Positions 8,762 to 17,025 of a stretch of 64,000 bases of DNA are shown here, in pieces. Source of the DNA: JACMLD01 sp963705285 (GTDB lineage Bacteria; Bacteroidota; Bacteroidia; Chitinophagales; Chitinophagaceae); NCBI GenBank assembly GCA_963705285.1, contig OY970066.1:4464001-4528000 (forward strand). Reading direction: 5' to 3'. The position numbers were made by a program, and so were the translations under genes. A model generated the notes under the pieces. That model was not told the DNA's origin. It worked only from the letters and a program-made list of their open reading frames with translations, and did no database searches. Each line of letters opens with the position of its first letter. Within the stretch, counting starts at the first letter, position 1.

Positions 8762-10126
8762 TCATCCGCGCATATGCCAGGCTTTTGGTTGCACAAATGC
8801 GCGTATACCCTGGTGGGACAGCGTGGCACCCAGACCAGAATTTTTTCTGCCGCTCCATGGTAAACCTGCGCTTACGCGGTCGCAACAGTTCCAATACACA
8901 GTGCCGGTGTTTAATTGCTTCATCAGGTTTTCAGCGCGGCCAAAGTCTTTTGAATAGATGCCCGCCGTTAAACCGTATTCGGTATCCTGCATAAGGGCAA
9001 TGGCTTCCGCATCGTCTTTTACTTTCATGATGCCAATGATGGGGCCGAAAGATTCATCGCGCATCAGCGCCATATCATTGTTTACCTCACTAAATACTGT
9101 TGGTTCAAAATAATTGCCGGTGCCTGGTATTTTTTTGCCGCCGTGTAACAATTTTGCCCCTTTTGCAATCGCATCTTTTACCTGGTGTTCCAGCACTTTT
9201 AACTGCGCGGGGCGGGTGAGCGGGCCAATATAAATACCTTCTTCTGAAGGCTTCCCTATCTTCCATGTTTTTACTTCTTGTACAAATGCCGCAACATATG
9301 CATCATAGACTTTCTCATGTACATAAATTCTTTCTACACTGCAACAGCTTTGTCCGTTGTTATAGAAGGCGCCATCGGCCGTGCCCGCCGCTACCGAAGC
9401 AATGTCATCAATATCGTCAGTAATATACAAGGGGTCTTTACCGCCCAGTTCCAACTGCACAGGTACCAGTTTATGAGCTGTTTTTTCTGCAATGTATTTA
9501 CCAGTAGCATAACTACCGGTAAAAAAATAACCGTTGAGCGGCAATGATAGAATAGCTTCTCCGGCAGCGGCAGCACCCACAACAGTAATAAATACATTTT
9601 GCGGTACACCGGCTTTGTAAAACAATCGCTGAATGAGTAAGCCGGTGAGTAAGGTGTATTCTGAAGGCTTGTATAAAACAGCATTACCACCCAGCAGCGC
9701 CGGTATAAAAACATTGGTACCTACCAGGTAAGGATAATTCCAGGCAGAAATATTGGCAATTACGCCCAATGGCTCGTACACAATTTTTTCCTTAGTGCCA
9801 CCCTCCGTTACCACCAACTCTTCTGACAAATACTTTTCTGCATTTTCAATAAAGTACTGGATGCGGCTGCGTGCGCCATTTATTTCATTGTATGATTGCT
9901 GCAGTGGCTTGCCCATTTCTGCTGTTAAAGTGGCGGCCAGTTCATCTTTTTCTTTATCCAGCAAATCATAAAATTGTTGAATCACTTTAACACGTTGCTG
10001 CACAGACAAGGCCGCCCAGGCAGGCTGGCCGGCTTTTAACAAATGGTATTTTTCTAGTATGGTTTCCGGGGTATCTTCTGCTAGTTCTTTTATTATTTCC
10101 TGCGTGGCAGGGTTAATGATAATCAT
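8762..10126 (-). CDS. NAD(P)-dependent aldehyde dehydrogenase (gamma-glutamyl-aldehyde candidate)
   Basis: 454 residues. It oxidises an aldehyde to an acid with NAD(P). The catalytic cysteine is C261 in NNGQSCC and the general base is E226 in LELGGKDP; the fold is full length but at the short end, like the succinate-semialdehyde dehydrogenase group (GabD/Sad). It is the last gene of a minus-strand run, 9 bases after an amidotransferase and next to an alcohol dehydrogenase. By analogy with PuuC, or with the step proposed for ethanolamine in Streptomyces, it may oxidise a gamma-glutamyl-aminoaldehyde. That assignment is inference from context. Confidence 0.92.
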   Translation of the reverse strand: MIIINPATQEIIKELAEDTPETILEKYHLLKAGQPAWAALSVQQRVKVIQQFYDLLDKEKDELAATLTAEMGKPLQQSYNEINGARSRIQYFIENAEKYLSEELVVTEGGTKEKIVYEPLGVIANISAWNYPYLVGTNVFIPALLGGNAVLYKPSEYTLLTGLLIQRLFYKAGVPQNVFITVVGAAAAGEAILSLPLNGYFFTGSYATGKYIAEKTAHKLVPVQLELGGKDPLYITDDIDDIASVAAGTADGAFYNNGQSCCSVERIYVHEKVYDAYVAAFVQEVKTWKIGKPSEEGIYIGPLTRPAQLKVLEHQVKDAIAKGAKLLHGGKKIPGTGNYFEPTVFSEVNNDMALMRDESFGPIIGIMKVKDDAEAIALMQDTEYGLTAGIYSKDFGRAENLMKQLNTGTVYWNCCDRVSAGLPWSGRKNSGLGATLSHQGIRAFVQPKAWHMRG

Positions 10127-10135
10127 GAGTTGCCT

Positions 10136-10855
10136 TTATTTTTTGATAGCGTTGATAAACTGGTTGCGGATACCAAGCGATAACGCCGACTCTTGCAGGT
10201 TGAATTCATACATCCGTTCAGGGTGCCATTGAATACACAATAAAAAGGGCTTGCCGGTTTTCTCTTTCCATTCAAGTCCCTCCACCACATTATCATCAGA
10301 TATACTATTAGCCACCAGCTCAGCCGCCAGGATATTTACACATTGGTGATGCGCACTGTTAATAACTGCCCTTGTTGTGCCGGCTATACTTGCTAATAAA
10401 GTATCGGGCACAATATGCAGGCCATGTGCCTTGTCGAATTGTTTTTTTTGGTCGTTTACAATGGCTTTGTGAATGCTGTTTTTTGCTGCCAGGTCTTGCT
10501 GAAGGTTACCACCCAAAATGCAATTGATCAATTGCAGGCCCCTGCAAACACCCAAGACAGGCACCCGCTTTTTTTGCGCCGCTACAAAAACAGACCGTTC
10601 AAAAGCATCTCTTTTTTCATTGAATTGCTGCGGCATATTAGGATATACCACATTATCGCTGTTATAATATCCGGGATGCATGTCTACTCCGCCTGACAAT
10701 ACCAATGCATCACAATCATCAATGCTTCCTTTGTTTTCTTTTGTTTCGGCAGAAAGCGTGATGATACCAATGCTGGTGTCATTCTGTTTCAACCAGCGAA
10801 CGTAATTCTGGTGTTTTTCTTCAGAGCCGGTATATGTTAAACCTATATTCATCAT
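10136..10855 (-). CDS. Class I glutamine-amidotransferase-like gamma-glutamyl hydrolase (PuuD-like)
   Basis: 239 residues, peptidase C26 / PuuD type. The nucleophile is C104 in GVCRGLQLINC, and the His-Glu pair is in IQWHPERMY near the C terminus. Members release glutamate from gamma-glutamyl-GABA or related gamma-glutamyl amides. The family normally starts close to this length, so it is complete. It lies 6 bases after the iron alcohol dehydrogenase and 9 bases before the aldehyde dehydrogenase. In this setting it would remove the glutamyl group after oxidation and recycle glutamate. A purine-biosynthesis GATase role is unlikely without a synthetase partner. Confidence 0.88.
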   Translation of the reverse strand: MMNIGLTYTGSEEKHQNYVRWLKQNDTSIGIITLSAETKENKGSIDDCDALVLSGGVDMHPGYYNSDNVVYPNMPQQFNEKRDAFERSVFVAAQKKRVPVLGVCRGLQLINCILGGNLQQDLAAKNSIHKAIVNDQKKQFDKAHGLHIVPDTLLASIAGTTRAVINSAHHQCVNILAAELVANSISDDNVVEGLEWKEKTGKPFLLCIQWHPERMYEFNLQESALSLGIRNQFINAIKK

Positions 10856-10861
10856 TATTTA

Positions 10862-12013
10862 TTACAACGCAGCGGTATACAATGTTTTAAAATCTGCCCG
10901 CGACACCGGTTTGGGATTGCTGGGATGGCAAAAATCTGCAAACGCAAGGTCGCTAAGTGTTTCTATATGTTCCTGCTTTACACCAATATGGCCCAGCTTT
11001 ACCGGCAGGTTTACCTGTTTGTTGAGTTCAAACAAATGATTCACTACTGCTTCTCCGGTTTGTTGCTGCAAATTCATGGCTGCTGCCATTTTTCTGAATT
11101 TATCTTCAAGCCCTTCTATATTAAACTGCATGCCATAAGGCAGGTTTACCGCATTGGCCAGTCCGTGGTGCGTATCGAGAAAAGCGGAAAGGGGATGCGC
11201 CAGTGAGTGCACCACACCCAAGCCTTTCTGAAAAGCAACTGCGCCCATCAGCGATGCTAGCATCATTTTGCTGCGCGATGCCAGGTCGGGTTTATTGACG
11301 GCGTTGACTATGGATTCATTGATAAGAGAAATACCTTCCAGCGCGATGCCATCGCACATGGGGTGAAAGCCTTTGGCAATATATGCTTCCATGTTATGAG
11401 TAAGGGCATCCATACCGGTAGCAGCAGTTACAAATGCAGGCAATTCCATGGTGAGCAACGGATCTGCAAAAATTATTTTTGCCAGCAATTTGGGATGAAA
11501 CAGTATTCTTTTTCTGTGCGTATCATCTTCTGAAATGATGGCACTGCGGCCTACTTCACTTCCGGTGCCACTGGTAGTGGGCACTGTAATGAAATAAGGA
11601 ACAGCTTCGGTAACGTATTGATCGCCACCAATCAGGTCGTCATAATCAAACAGATCCCGGTGATGGTTAATACTGAGTACAACGGCCCTTGCCACATCCA
11701 TGGCTGCACCGCCGCCAATGCCTATGATGCAATCGCGTTGCGTTGCGTTAAACGCATCCCGTCCTTTTAATACATCTGACTTAACCGGGTTTTTATGGAG
11801 GTCCGAAAAAACTTCCACCGAAATTGATTTGGCAGTCAGGTCTTTTTTAATGTCAGAAAAAAAATCGAGCTGTGCCACTACGGGGTCGGTTATCAACAGC
11901 GGTTTGGCCAGGCCGTTAGCTGCCAGGTGGGCCGGCAATTCTTTAACGGCATTGGCGCCAAAGCGTATAATGGCGGGGAAATTGAATTGTCTGATGATAT
12001 TGAAATCGGTCAC
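10862..12013 (-). CDS. Iron-containing (group III) alcohol dehydrogenase
   Basis: 383 residues, starting at GTG 12013. It shows the NAD-binding GGGAAMDVAR, the GTGSEVG loop, and metal-ligand regions GMDALTHNMEAY and VVHSLAHPLSAFLDTHHGLANA, so catalysis looks intact. The family interconverts alcohols and aldehydes. In the classical Puu putrescine pathway the second step is an FAD oxidase (PuuB). Here an alcohol dehydrogenase sits in its place, which suggests the glutamylated substrate carries a hydroxyl rather than a second amine. It precedes the PuuD-like gene by 6 bases. Function within the cluster is inferred. Confidence 0.92.
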   Translation of the reverse strand: MTDFNIIRQFNFPAIIRFGANAVKELPAHLAANGLAKPLLITDPVVAQLDFFSDIKKDLTAKSISVEVFSDLHKNPVKSDVLKGRDAFNATQRDCIIGIGGGAAMDVARAVVLSINHHRDLFDYDDLIGGDQYVTEAVPYFITVPTTSGTGSEVGRSAIISEDDTHRKRILFHPKLLAKIIFADPLLTMELPAFVTAATGMDALTHNMEAYIAKGFHPMCDGIALEGISLINESIVNAVNKPDLASRSKMMLASLMGAVAFQKGLGVVHSLAHPLSAFLDTHHGLANAVNLPYGMQFNIEGLEDKFRKMAAAMNLQQQTGEAVVNHLFELNKQVNLPVKLGHIGVKQEHIETLSDLAFADFCHPSNPKPVSRADFKTLYTAAL

Positions 12014-12019
12014 GGCTTA

Positions 12020-12139
12020 TTGTTGTGTTAAGTGTTGAGTGTTTATTCTTGTGTTGAGTGTCAGTTCTTGTTTTGAGTGTTGTGTGTTAAGTGTTGAGTG
12101 TTATTCTTGTTTTGAGTGTTGTGTGTTAAGTGTTGAGTG
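12020..12139. repeat. Degenerate tandem repeat of a GTGTTGAGTGT word
   Basis: The spacer between the iron dehydrogenase and the ligase gene is built from variants of GTGTTGAGTGT and TTAAGTGTTGAGTG. A roughly 40-base unit (starting TTCTTGTTTTGAGTG) occurs twice almost exactly. It has no coding signal. Confidence 0.85.
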
Positions 12140-12255
12140 GAAGCCGCATATCTTTTTCATACACTGTTGTCATAATTACACATCTTTTTTGATCATGACA
12201 ATCATGAAAATCTGCATTCCATCATCGCGTCGCGGTATTTACAGCACATTATCAC

Positions 12256-12277
12256 ACCTGCCTGCCGGCAGGCAGGT
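12256..12277. repeat. 22-bp dispersed palindrome, copy 1
   Basis: Perfect palindrome with core CCTGCCTGCCGGCAGGCAGG, flanked by A and T. The same element occurs at 21300-21321 and, with one change, at 28329-28350, always between genes. Confidence 0.9.
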
Positions 12278-12290
12278 TAGCACATTATCC

Positions 12291-13661
12291 TCAAATGATT
12301 TCAAAATACCGCTGCAGTTCCCAATCGGTCACTACTTTTGAAAATTGCCTCCATTCCCATTCGCGCGTACCCGTAAAATGTTCCACAAAATCGCTTCCGA
12401 ATAATTCTTTTGCCAGCGCTGATGTTTTCATGGCCTGGGTGGCTTCCCATAAATTGCGCGGCAACACACCATTTTTTTGATCTGCATAGCCGCTGCCCGT
12501 AGTGGCCGGTATTTTCAGTTTCAGTTTATTTTTTACTCCATACAAACCGGCGGCCAGGCAACCTGCCATAGCCAGGTACGGGTTAGAATCCGAACCCACC
12601 ACCCGCGTTTCTAACCTGGTTGATGCCGCGCCGGTAGGCAATACGCGCAGCGCCGTGGTGCGGTTATCAAATGCCCAGGTAACAGTGGTAGGGGCCCAGG
12701 CGCCTTCGGTAAGCCTTTTATAGCTGTTGACCGTGGGCGCAAACATGGGCAGAATAAATGGCAGGCAATGCAATTGGCCTGCAATATAACTTTCCATGAC
12801 CGGGCTGATACCGGTTTTGCTTTTTTTATCGTAAAAAATATTTTGTTTGTTATCTGCCGTCCATAAACTTTGGTGCACATGACCGCTGCAGCCCGGCAGG
12901 TGCTCGTTAAATTTGGCCATAAAACTGGCCATCACCCCATGACGTGCAGCAATCTCTTTAACCCCGGTTTTAAAACAAACGGCCCTGTCTGCCGCTTCCA
13001 GCACTTTGCTGTACACAATAGCCGCTTCGTACACACCGGGGCCGGTTTCTGTATGAATGCCTTCGATGGGTACGTTGAACTGATTAAGCAGATCAAACAG
13101 ATCATGAAAGAAAGCACTCTGCTGCGATGCCCGCAGTACCGAATACCCAAACATGCCAGTGGTAAGATGGGGCGGCACACTGAATTTACCTTGTTGCCCG
13201 GCCTGCGCGTTGCTGATAAAATTATACCACTCAAACTCCTGCGAGAAGTAAGGAGTATAACCGGCATCTGCGGCTTGGCGCGCTATTTTTTTCAACAGGC
13301 TGCGGGGGCAAACGGGCAGGCCCTGGCCTTTGTTGTTGCTAAAGTCTGCTATGAAAAAAGGCAGATCATTTTCCCAAGGAATTTCGCGGAATGTTTGCAG
13401 GTCGATAATGGCAGTTGCATCGGGGTAGCCGGTATGCCAGCCGGTGTAATTCGCATTGTCGTAGGCTACATCAGCGGCATCCCACCCAAATACTACATCA
13501 CAGAAGCCAAAACCTTTTTCAGCAACAGCAACAAATTTTTCAAAGCTGATGACTTTGCCGCGCAGTATGCCGTCTATATCAACAATGGCCAGTTTTACTT
13601 TGCGGGTGTCTTTACTGCTCAGTTGCTGAATAATATCTTCAGTGGTTGGGTTATGCTGCAT
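12291..13661 (-). CDS. Glutamine-synthetase-family gamma-glutamyl amide ligase (PuuA/GlnA4-like)
   Basis: 456 residues. Cytoplasmic ATP-dependent ligase joining the gamma-carboxyl of glutamate to an amine. GS catalytic features are present: the metal-site word SQEFEWY, GIHTETGPGVYE, the ATP/metal word SGHVHQSLW, NSYKRLTEGAWAP and NRTTALRVLP. The C-terminal VTDWELQRYFE is typical of PuuA/GlnA3/GlnA4-type enzymes. Housekeeping GS I differs in its adenylylation loop, which I do not see. It overlaps the end of the permease gene by 11 bases, which implies coupled expression. The amine substrate is inferred from context to be an amino alcohol such as ethanolamine; putrescine or isopropylamine-type substrates are alternatives. 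Confidence 0.9.
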   Translation of the reverse strand: MQHNPTTEDIIQQLSSKDTRKVKLAIVDIDGILRGKVISFEKFVAVAEKGFGFCDVVFGWDAADVAYDNANYTGWHTGYPDATAIIDLQTFREIPWENDLPFFIADFSNNKGQGLPVCPRSLLKKIARQAADAGYTPYFSQEFEWYNFISNAQAGQQGKFSVPPHLTTGMFGYSVLRASQQSAFFHDLFDLLNQFNVPIEGIHTETGPGVYEAAIVYSKVLEAADRAVCFKTGVKEIAARHGVMASFMAKFNEHLPGCSGHVHQSLWTADNKQNIFYDKKSKTGISPVMESYIAGQLHCLPFILPMFAPTVNSYKRLTEGAWAPTTVTWAFDNRTTALRVLPTGAASTRLETRVVGSDSNPYLAMAGCLAAGLYGVKNKLKLKIPATTGSGYADQKNGVLPRNLWEATQAMKTSALAKELFGSDFVEHFTGTREWEWRQFSKVVTDWELQRYFEII

Positions 13662-14997
13662 CAGTATTGTTTTTTACAAAAAAATGAAACCATATATAAG
13701 CCATGGCCAGTATGGCAAAATAGATAAGCGCTAATGTACCATTTAATGTTACCATAGCCACCAGGAAGACGCCCGAAATTACCAGCGCAATCATCGGCAA
13801 TTGTGGAAACAACGGCACCCGGAAAGGGCGGGGGAGTGCAGGTTCTTTTTTTCTTAATACCAGCAGGCTGATCATAGACACAAAGTACAACGACAATGCG
13901 CCAAAACAGCTGATGGTAATAATTTCTGAAGTTTTTCCGGTTAGCAATGCTATAATACCAATAACCATGTTTGCCAGCAGGGCATTGGCCGGTGTTTTAA
14001 ACCTTGGATGAATCTTTCCAAATATTTTTGGTATGTACCCAACTTTCCCAAATTCAAAACTGGCCCGGCCCGCGGCAAGTATAATACCATGAAAAGAAGC
14101 TACCAAACCCATGAGGCCAATTGTAATGAGCAGGTGATACAGCAAACCATTTTTACCGGTTACCTGCAACAGTGCCAGCGGCAGGGGAGAATCTGAAGGC
14201 GCTGCTCCCGGTGATGGGTACACGATAGCTTCCCACCCGCCTACACCGATGGCACTTATAAAAACAAGCACGCACAAAATGACCAGGGTAAAAAGTGCCG
14301 AGCCGAAACCGAGCATTACATTGCGCTGGGGGTTTACTGCTTCCTCGGCAACATTGGCCACACCTTCCAGTCCCAGAAAAAACCAAATGGCAAACGGTAT
14401 GGCTGCCCATACACCTACCCAGCCATGCGGAAAGGGATTTTGCTGCAGGTGGCTAAGCTGAAAATGCGGAAGTGTGATACCGGCAAACAACAACAATTCA
14501 AACACCGCAAAAATAGTGACCACCAGTTCAAACATGGCGGCAGCTTTTACGCCGTAAATATTGAGTGCGGTAAAAATAATATACACGGTAATGGCAATAC
14601 TGGATACCGAAAACTGCGGGAAAAAATAAACAAAATAGGCGCCGATGGCAGCGGCAATCGCCGGCGGCGCAAATACAAATTCCGTGATCTGTGCCACACC
14701 TGCAATAAAGCCCAGGTTTTTGCCCAGGGCGCGCGTGGCATAATCAAATACGCCGCCTGCTTTTGGAATGGCGCAGGCAAGTTCAGTATATGAAAATGTA
14801 AAGCAGATGTATAGTATGATGCTGAAAAATGTGGCAATGGCCATACCATAGGTGCCGCCTTCGGCGAGGCCGAGGTTCCAGCCAAAATACATGCCCGAGA
14901 TCACGTAGCCAACACCCAAGCCCCATAACATAACGGGCCCCAGTGTACGCGAAAGATGCGGCGTTGCAGCAGTTTGTCCGGTAGATGGTTCACCCAT
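13651..14997 (-). CDS. APC-family amine permease, resembles ethanolamine permease (Eat)
   Basis: 448 residues with about twelve hydrophobic segments, an inner-membrane proton-coupled transporter. The opening GLGVGYVISGMYFGWNLGLAEGG closely recalls the Eat ethanolamine permease signature (YVISG..GWN.GL..GG), split here as GVGYVISGMYF and GWNLGLAEGG. Further APC features are SYTELACAIPKAGG, EFVFAPPAIAAAIGAY and FLGLEGVANVAEEAVNPQRN. It is the first gene of the minus-strand run and its end overlaps the ligase start. The Eat assignment is from remembered family motifs, not a search; a general amino-acid permease is the alternative. Confidence 0.82.
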   Translation of the reverse strand: MGEPSTGQTAATPHLSRTLGPVMLWGLGVGYVISGMYFGWNLGLAEGGTYGMAIATFFSIILYICFTFSYTELACAIPKAGGVFDYATRALGKNLGFIAGVAQITEFVFAPPAIAAAIGAYFVYFFPQFSVSSIAITVYIIFTALNIYGVKAAAMFELVVTIFAVFELLLFAGITLPHFQLSHLQQNPFPHGWVGVWAAIPFAIWFFLGLEGVANVAEEAVNPQRNVMLGFGSALFTLVILCVLVFISAIGVGGWEAIVYPSPGAAPSDSPLPLALLQVTGKNGLLYHLLITIGLMGLVASFHGIILAAGRASFEFGKVGYIPKIFGKIHPRFKTPANALLANMVIGIIALLTGKTSEIITISCFGALSLYFVSMISLLVLRKKEPALPRPFRVPLFPQLPMIALVISGVFLVAMVTLNGTLALIYFAILAMAYIWFHFFVKNNTDAA

Positions 14998-14999
14998 TA

Positions 15000-15372
15000 T
15001 ACAATAAACATTAATTGGTTGACTTAAAAATACTTGAAATACATCAATTACCGCGAATATGCGCTAATACGAAGCGAATAGAACGCTAAGTATGCTACAA
15101 AACCTGTTCTTCATCTGCACCACAGTAATAAGGAACGCCTTTGCTTACTGCAAAAAAGTTATATCAGCTAAACCGCCAGGAAATTTTCGGCCTAACCGCA
15201 TCACATCGCCGGTTTATTACCGTCTCCTTGGCGGTTTCTTAGCGTCCTATTCGCGGTTTTTATTCGCGTCTCATTTGCGTTTTATTCGCGTTTTATCCGC
15301 GTTCCTAAAAAAAAATGAATTGTCAGACTTTTGTCACGAAGATTTAAATATATTTGATCCAAATAAAAAATA
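15000..15372. other. Intergenic stretch with degenerate TTATTCGCG words
   Basis: About 370 bases between the divergent permease and cytochrome genes. From 15220 to 15305 it is dominated by variants of TTTATTCGCG, and the mirrored word GCGAATA recurs near 15050-15085. A 93-codon frame across it is low complexity and not convincing. The promoters of both flanking genes must lie here, but I see no exact TAnnTTTG box. Confidence 0.5.
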
Positions 15373-15720
15373 ATGAAAAAACTATACGTCTCTGCGCTCG
15401 TTGTAATAATGGCTGTATTTCTTTCTTATTGCCATACAGCCAAAAAAGCGGCTGCACCCGTGGCGGTACTGACCTATGAAACAAGCATTCAGCCTATCAT
15501 AGTAGGTTCCTGCTCGCCTTGCCATATACCGGCAAAAGGCGGCAATAAAGAGGCTTACGACAATTACGGCAACGTAAAAAAAGACATTGATGATATCATT
15601 CGCCGTGTTCAGCTCAACCCCGATGAAAGAGGATTTATGCCCATGAAACACCCAAAGTTGAGCGATAGCACCATTGCTGTTATCAAGCAGTGGAAAGAGA
15701 GCGGTATGGTTGAAAAATAA
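15373..15720 (+). CDS. Exported c-type cytochrome-like protein, single haem motif
   Basis: 115 residues. The leader MKKLYVSALVVIMAVFLSYC may be a signal peptide or an atypical lipobox with C20. The mature part has one CxxCH haem-binding motif, CSPCH at 47-51, and a methionine-containing segment (GFMPMKHPKLSDS) that could give the distal ligand. This is the arrangement of small single-haem cytochromes that act in periplasmic electron transfer. The ending STIAVIKQWKESG is common in such proteins. It is a single-gene transcript closed by a strong terminator; the partner oxidoreductase is not visible. Confidence 0.82.
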   Translation: MKKLYVSALVVIMAVFLSYCHTAKKAAAPVAVLTYETSIQPIIVGSCSPCHIPAKGGNKEAYDNYGNVKKDIDDIIRRVQLNPDERGFMPMKHPKLSDSTIAVIKQWKESGMVEK

Positions 15721-15745
15721 GGTCTTTCCTTTTACTATTTTTTAC

Positions 15746-15771
15746 AAAAGCGCCCTTCCTGGGCGCTTTTT
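15746..15771 (+). terminator. Intrinsic terminator after the cytochrome gene
   Basis: Ten-pair perfect stem AAAAGCGCCC/GGGCGCTTTT with loop TTCCT, running into T residues. Confidence 0.9.
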
Positions 15772-15958
15772 AGTTGCGCCATTGCCAAAAAATAGCTGCC
15801 ATTTTAACGGGGCATGACATGCTAGAGGTGCCTGCTAAGCCGCAAAATGTATTATGTACTATCTACATGGGCCGATTTGTTATCGATTCGTTATAAAGCG
15901 AACTGGAATTTTTCTTTTGTATAATTTTTGAGTCTATACAGTATAAAAATTATCGAAT

Positions 15959-16354
15959 ATGAAAAAGCTAATGGTCATAATAGTTGCATTGGGATTGGCT
16001 ATGGGCGCATCCGCCCAACGGTTCGGGCATGGCGGCTTTGGTGGTGGCAGACGGGTATATGTGGCGCCGCCAAGAGTATCAGTTGGTTTGGGTTTTGGAT
16101 ATTCACCATTTTATTCTCCGTATTATTCACCCTTTGGGTATAGTCCGTATGGCTACACTAACGTGTATGGTCACCGCCCCACCAAGCTGGATTTAAAAAT
16201 TGAAGACATTAAAAATGATTATGAGGATAAGATTTGGTCTGCCAAGCATGATGAAAGTCTTACCCGCAAAGAAAGAAGAAAAGTAGTGCACCAGTTAAGA
16301 GTGGAGCGCGACCAGGCTGTTACCGATGCCAAACGGAATTATTACAAGTACTAA
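15959..16354 (+). CDS. Exported Gly/Tyr/Pro-rich small protein with charged C-terminal helix
   Basis: 131 residues. Signal peptide MKKLMVIIVALGLAMGASAQ, then a glycine/arginine-rich part (RFGHGGFGGGRR) and a Tyr-Ser-Pro repeat zone of YSPF/YSPY words (residues about 48-66). It ends in a highly charged, probably helical tail of about 55 residues (DLKIEDIKNDYEDKIWSAKH). No enzymatic motif is seen. The composition suggests a cell-surface or periplasmic structural or binding protein. A bidirectional-looking hairpin terminator follows within 40 bases. Function unknown. Confidence 0.75.
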   Translation: MKKLMVIIVALGLAMGASAQRFGHGGFGGGRRVYVAPPRVSVGLGFGYSPFYSPYYSPFGYSPYGYTNVYGHRPTKLDLKIEDIKNDYEDKIWSAKHDESLTRKERRKVVHQLRVERDQAVTDAKRNYYKY

Positions 16355-16390
16355 CAACATTAAAATAGTACGCCTGAACTTTAAACAACG

Positions 16391-16420
16391 ATACCGTCTC
16401 ATTTGAGGCGGTATTTTTTT
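16391..16420 (+). terminator. Intrinsic terminator
   Basis: Ten-pair stem ATACCGTCTC/GAGGCGGTAT (16391-16400 with 16405-16414, G-T wobble inside), loop ATTT, then seven T. Confidence 0.88.
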
Positions 16421-16439
16421 ATCTGGATGTCTGTGCGTA

Positions 16440-16830
16440 AGATAAAATCCCCGAAGCGATCGAAGATAACCGAAGTCTGATTTGGAAGTTGCAAAAAATG
16501 CAGGATGTTACAGACTTCGGTTATCTGAAGGTTAATCGCTGCGACATAAGATACCCGGAGCAATCGTAGATAACCGAAGTCCGATTTTGAAGTTGCAGAA
16601 AATGCAGAGTGTTGCGGACTTCGGTTATCTGAGGGGTACTCACTGCGAAATAAGATACCCGAACCGATCGTAGATAACCGAATTCTGATTTTGAAGTTGC
16701 AAAAAATGCAGGATGTTACAGACTTCGGTTATCTGAGGGGTACTCACTTCGAAACAAGATACCCGAAGTCTGAGTAACTATTCTTCAGTCTCCCCGAACT
16801 TTTAGACTTCGGGTATCTAGCGGTGATATT
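16440..16830. repeat. Array of four hairpins, 104-bp period, covarying stems
   Basis: Three tandem units of 104 bp (left arms at 16464, 16568, 16672) and a diverged fourth (16757). Each folds AGATAACCGAAGTCTG against CAGACTTCGGTTATCT: 16464-16479/16511-16526, 16568-16583/16615-16630, 16672-16687/16719-16734 and 16757-16771/16804-16818. Unit 2 has a T-A to C-G double change and unit 4 an A-T to C-G double change, so pairing is preserved while sequence drifts. Unit 3 has one mismatch. There is no coding frame and no cas gene. It is either a REP-like DNA element or a structured RNA. Confidence 0.9.
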
Positions 16831-16995
16831 GACTTCGGGTGTCTGGGTTTCTAGTGAACAGTTCGGGTATATACAAATCCCGAAATCACGAAAACCCAAA
16901 ATCGGCAATCGCTTCTTCACCTGTTAATCCGGCCTCTTTACCGGTACCAGTTGATTGCTGGTAGATTTTAAGAAAATGGTATTTAGCTGATACAA

Positions 16996-17003
16996 TAGTT
17001 TTG
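16996..17003 (+). promoter_or_regulatory. -7 box TAGTTTTG
   Basis: TAnnTTTG match 22 bases before the ATG of the outer-membrane protein gene at 17026. Confidence 0.55.
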
Positions 17004-17025
17004 AGGATTACTCAACCTCCACAGT

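Noticed and set aside
12870..13727. 285-codon plus-strand open frame
   Set aside because: Antisense to the GS-like ligase, whose catalytic motifs are intact; a codon-bias shadow.
8762..14997. Classical Puu putrescine pathway
   Set aside because: No FAD-dependent PuuB oxidase gene and no puuR-like regulator; an alcohol dehydrogenase takes the oxidase position. Not fully excluded.
15092..15373. 93-codon open frame before the cytochrome gene
   Set aside because: Crosses the degenerate TTATTCGCG repeats; translation has no domain or signal and overlaps a likely promoter region.
16440..16830. Integron attC sites
   Set aside because: No integrase, no cassette genes between the hairpins and no R/L box signature.
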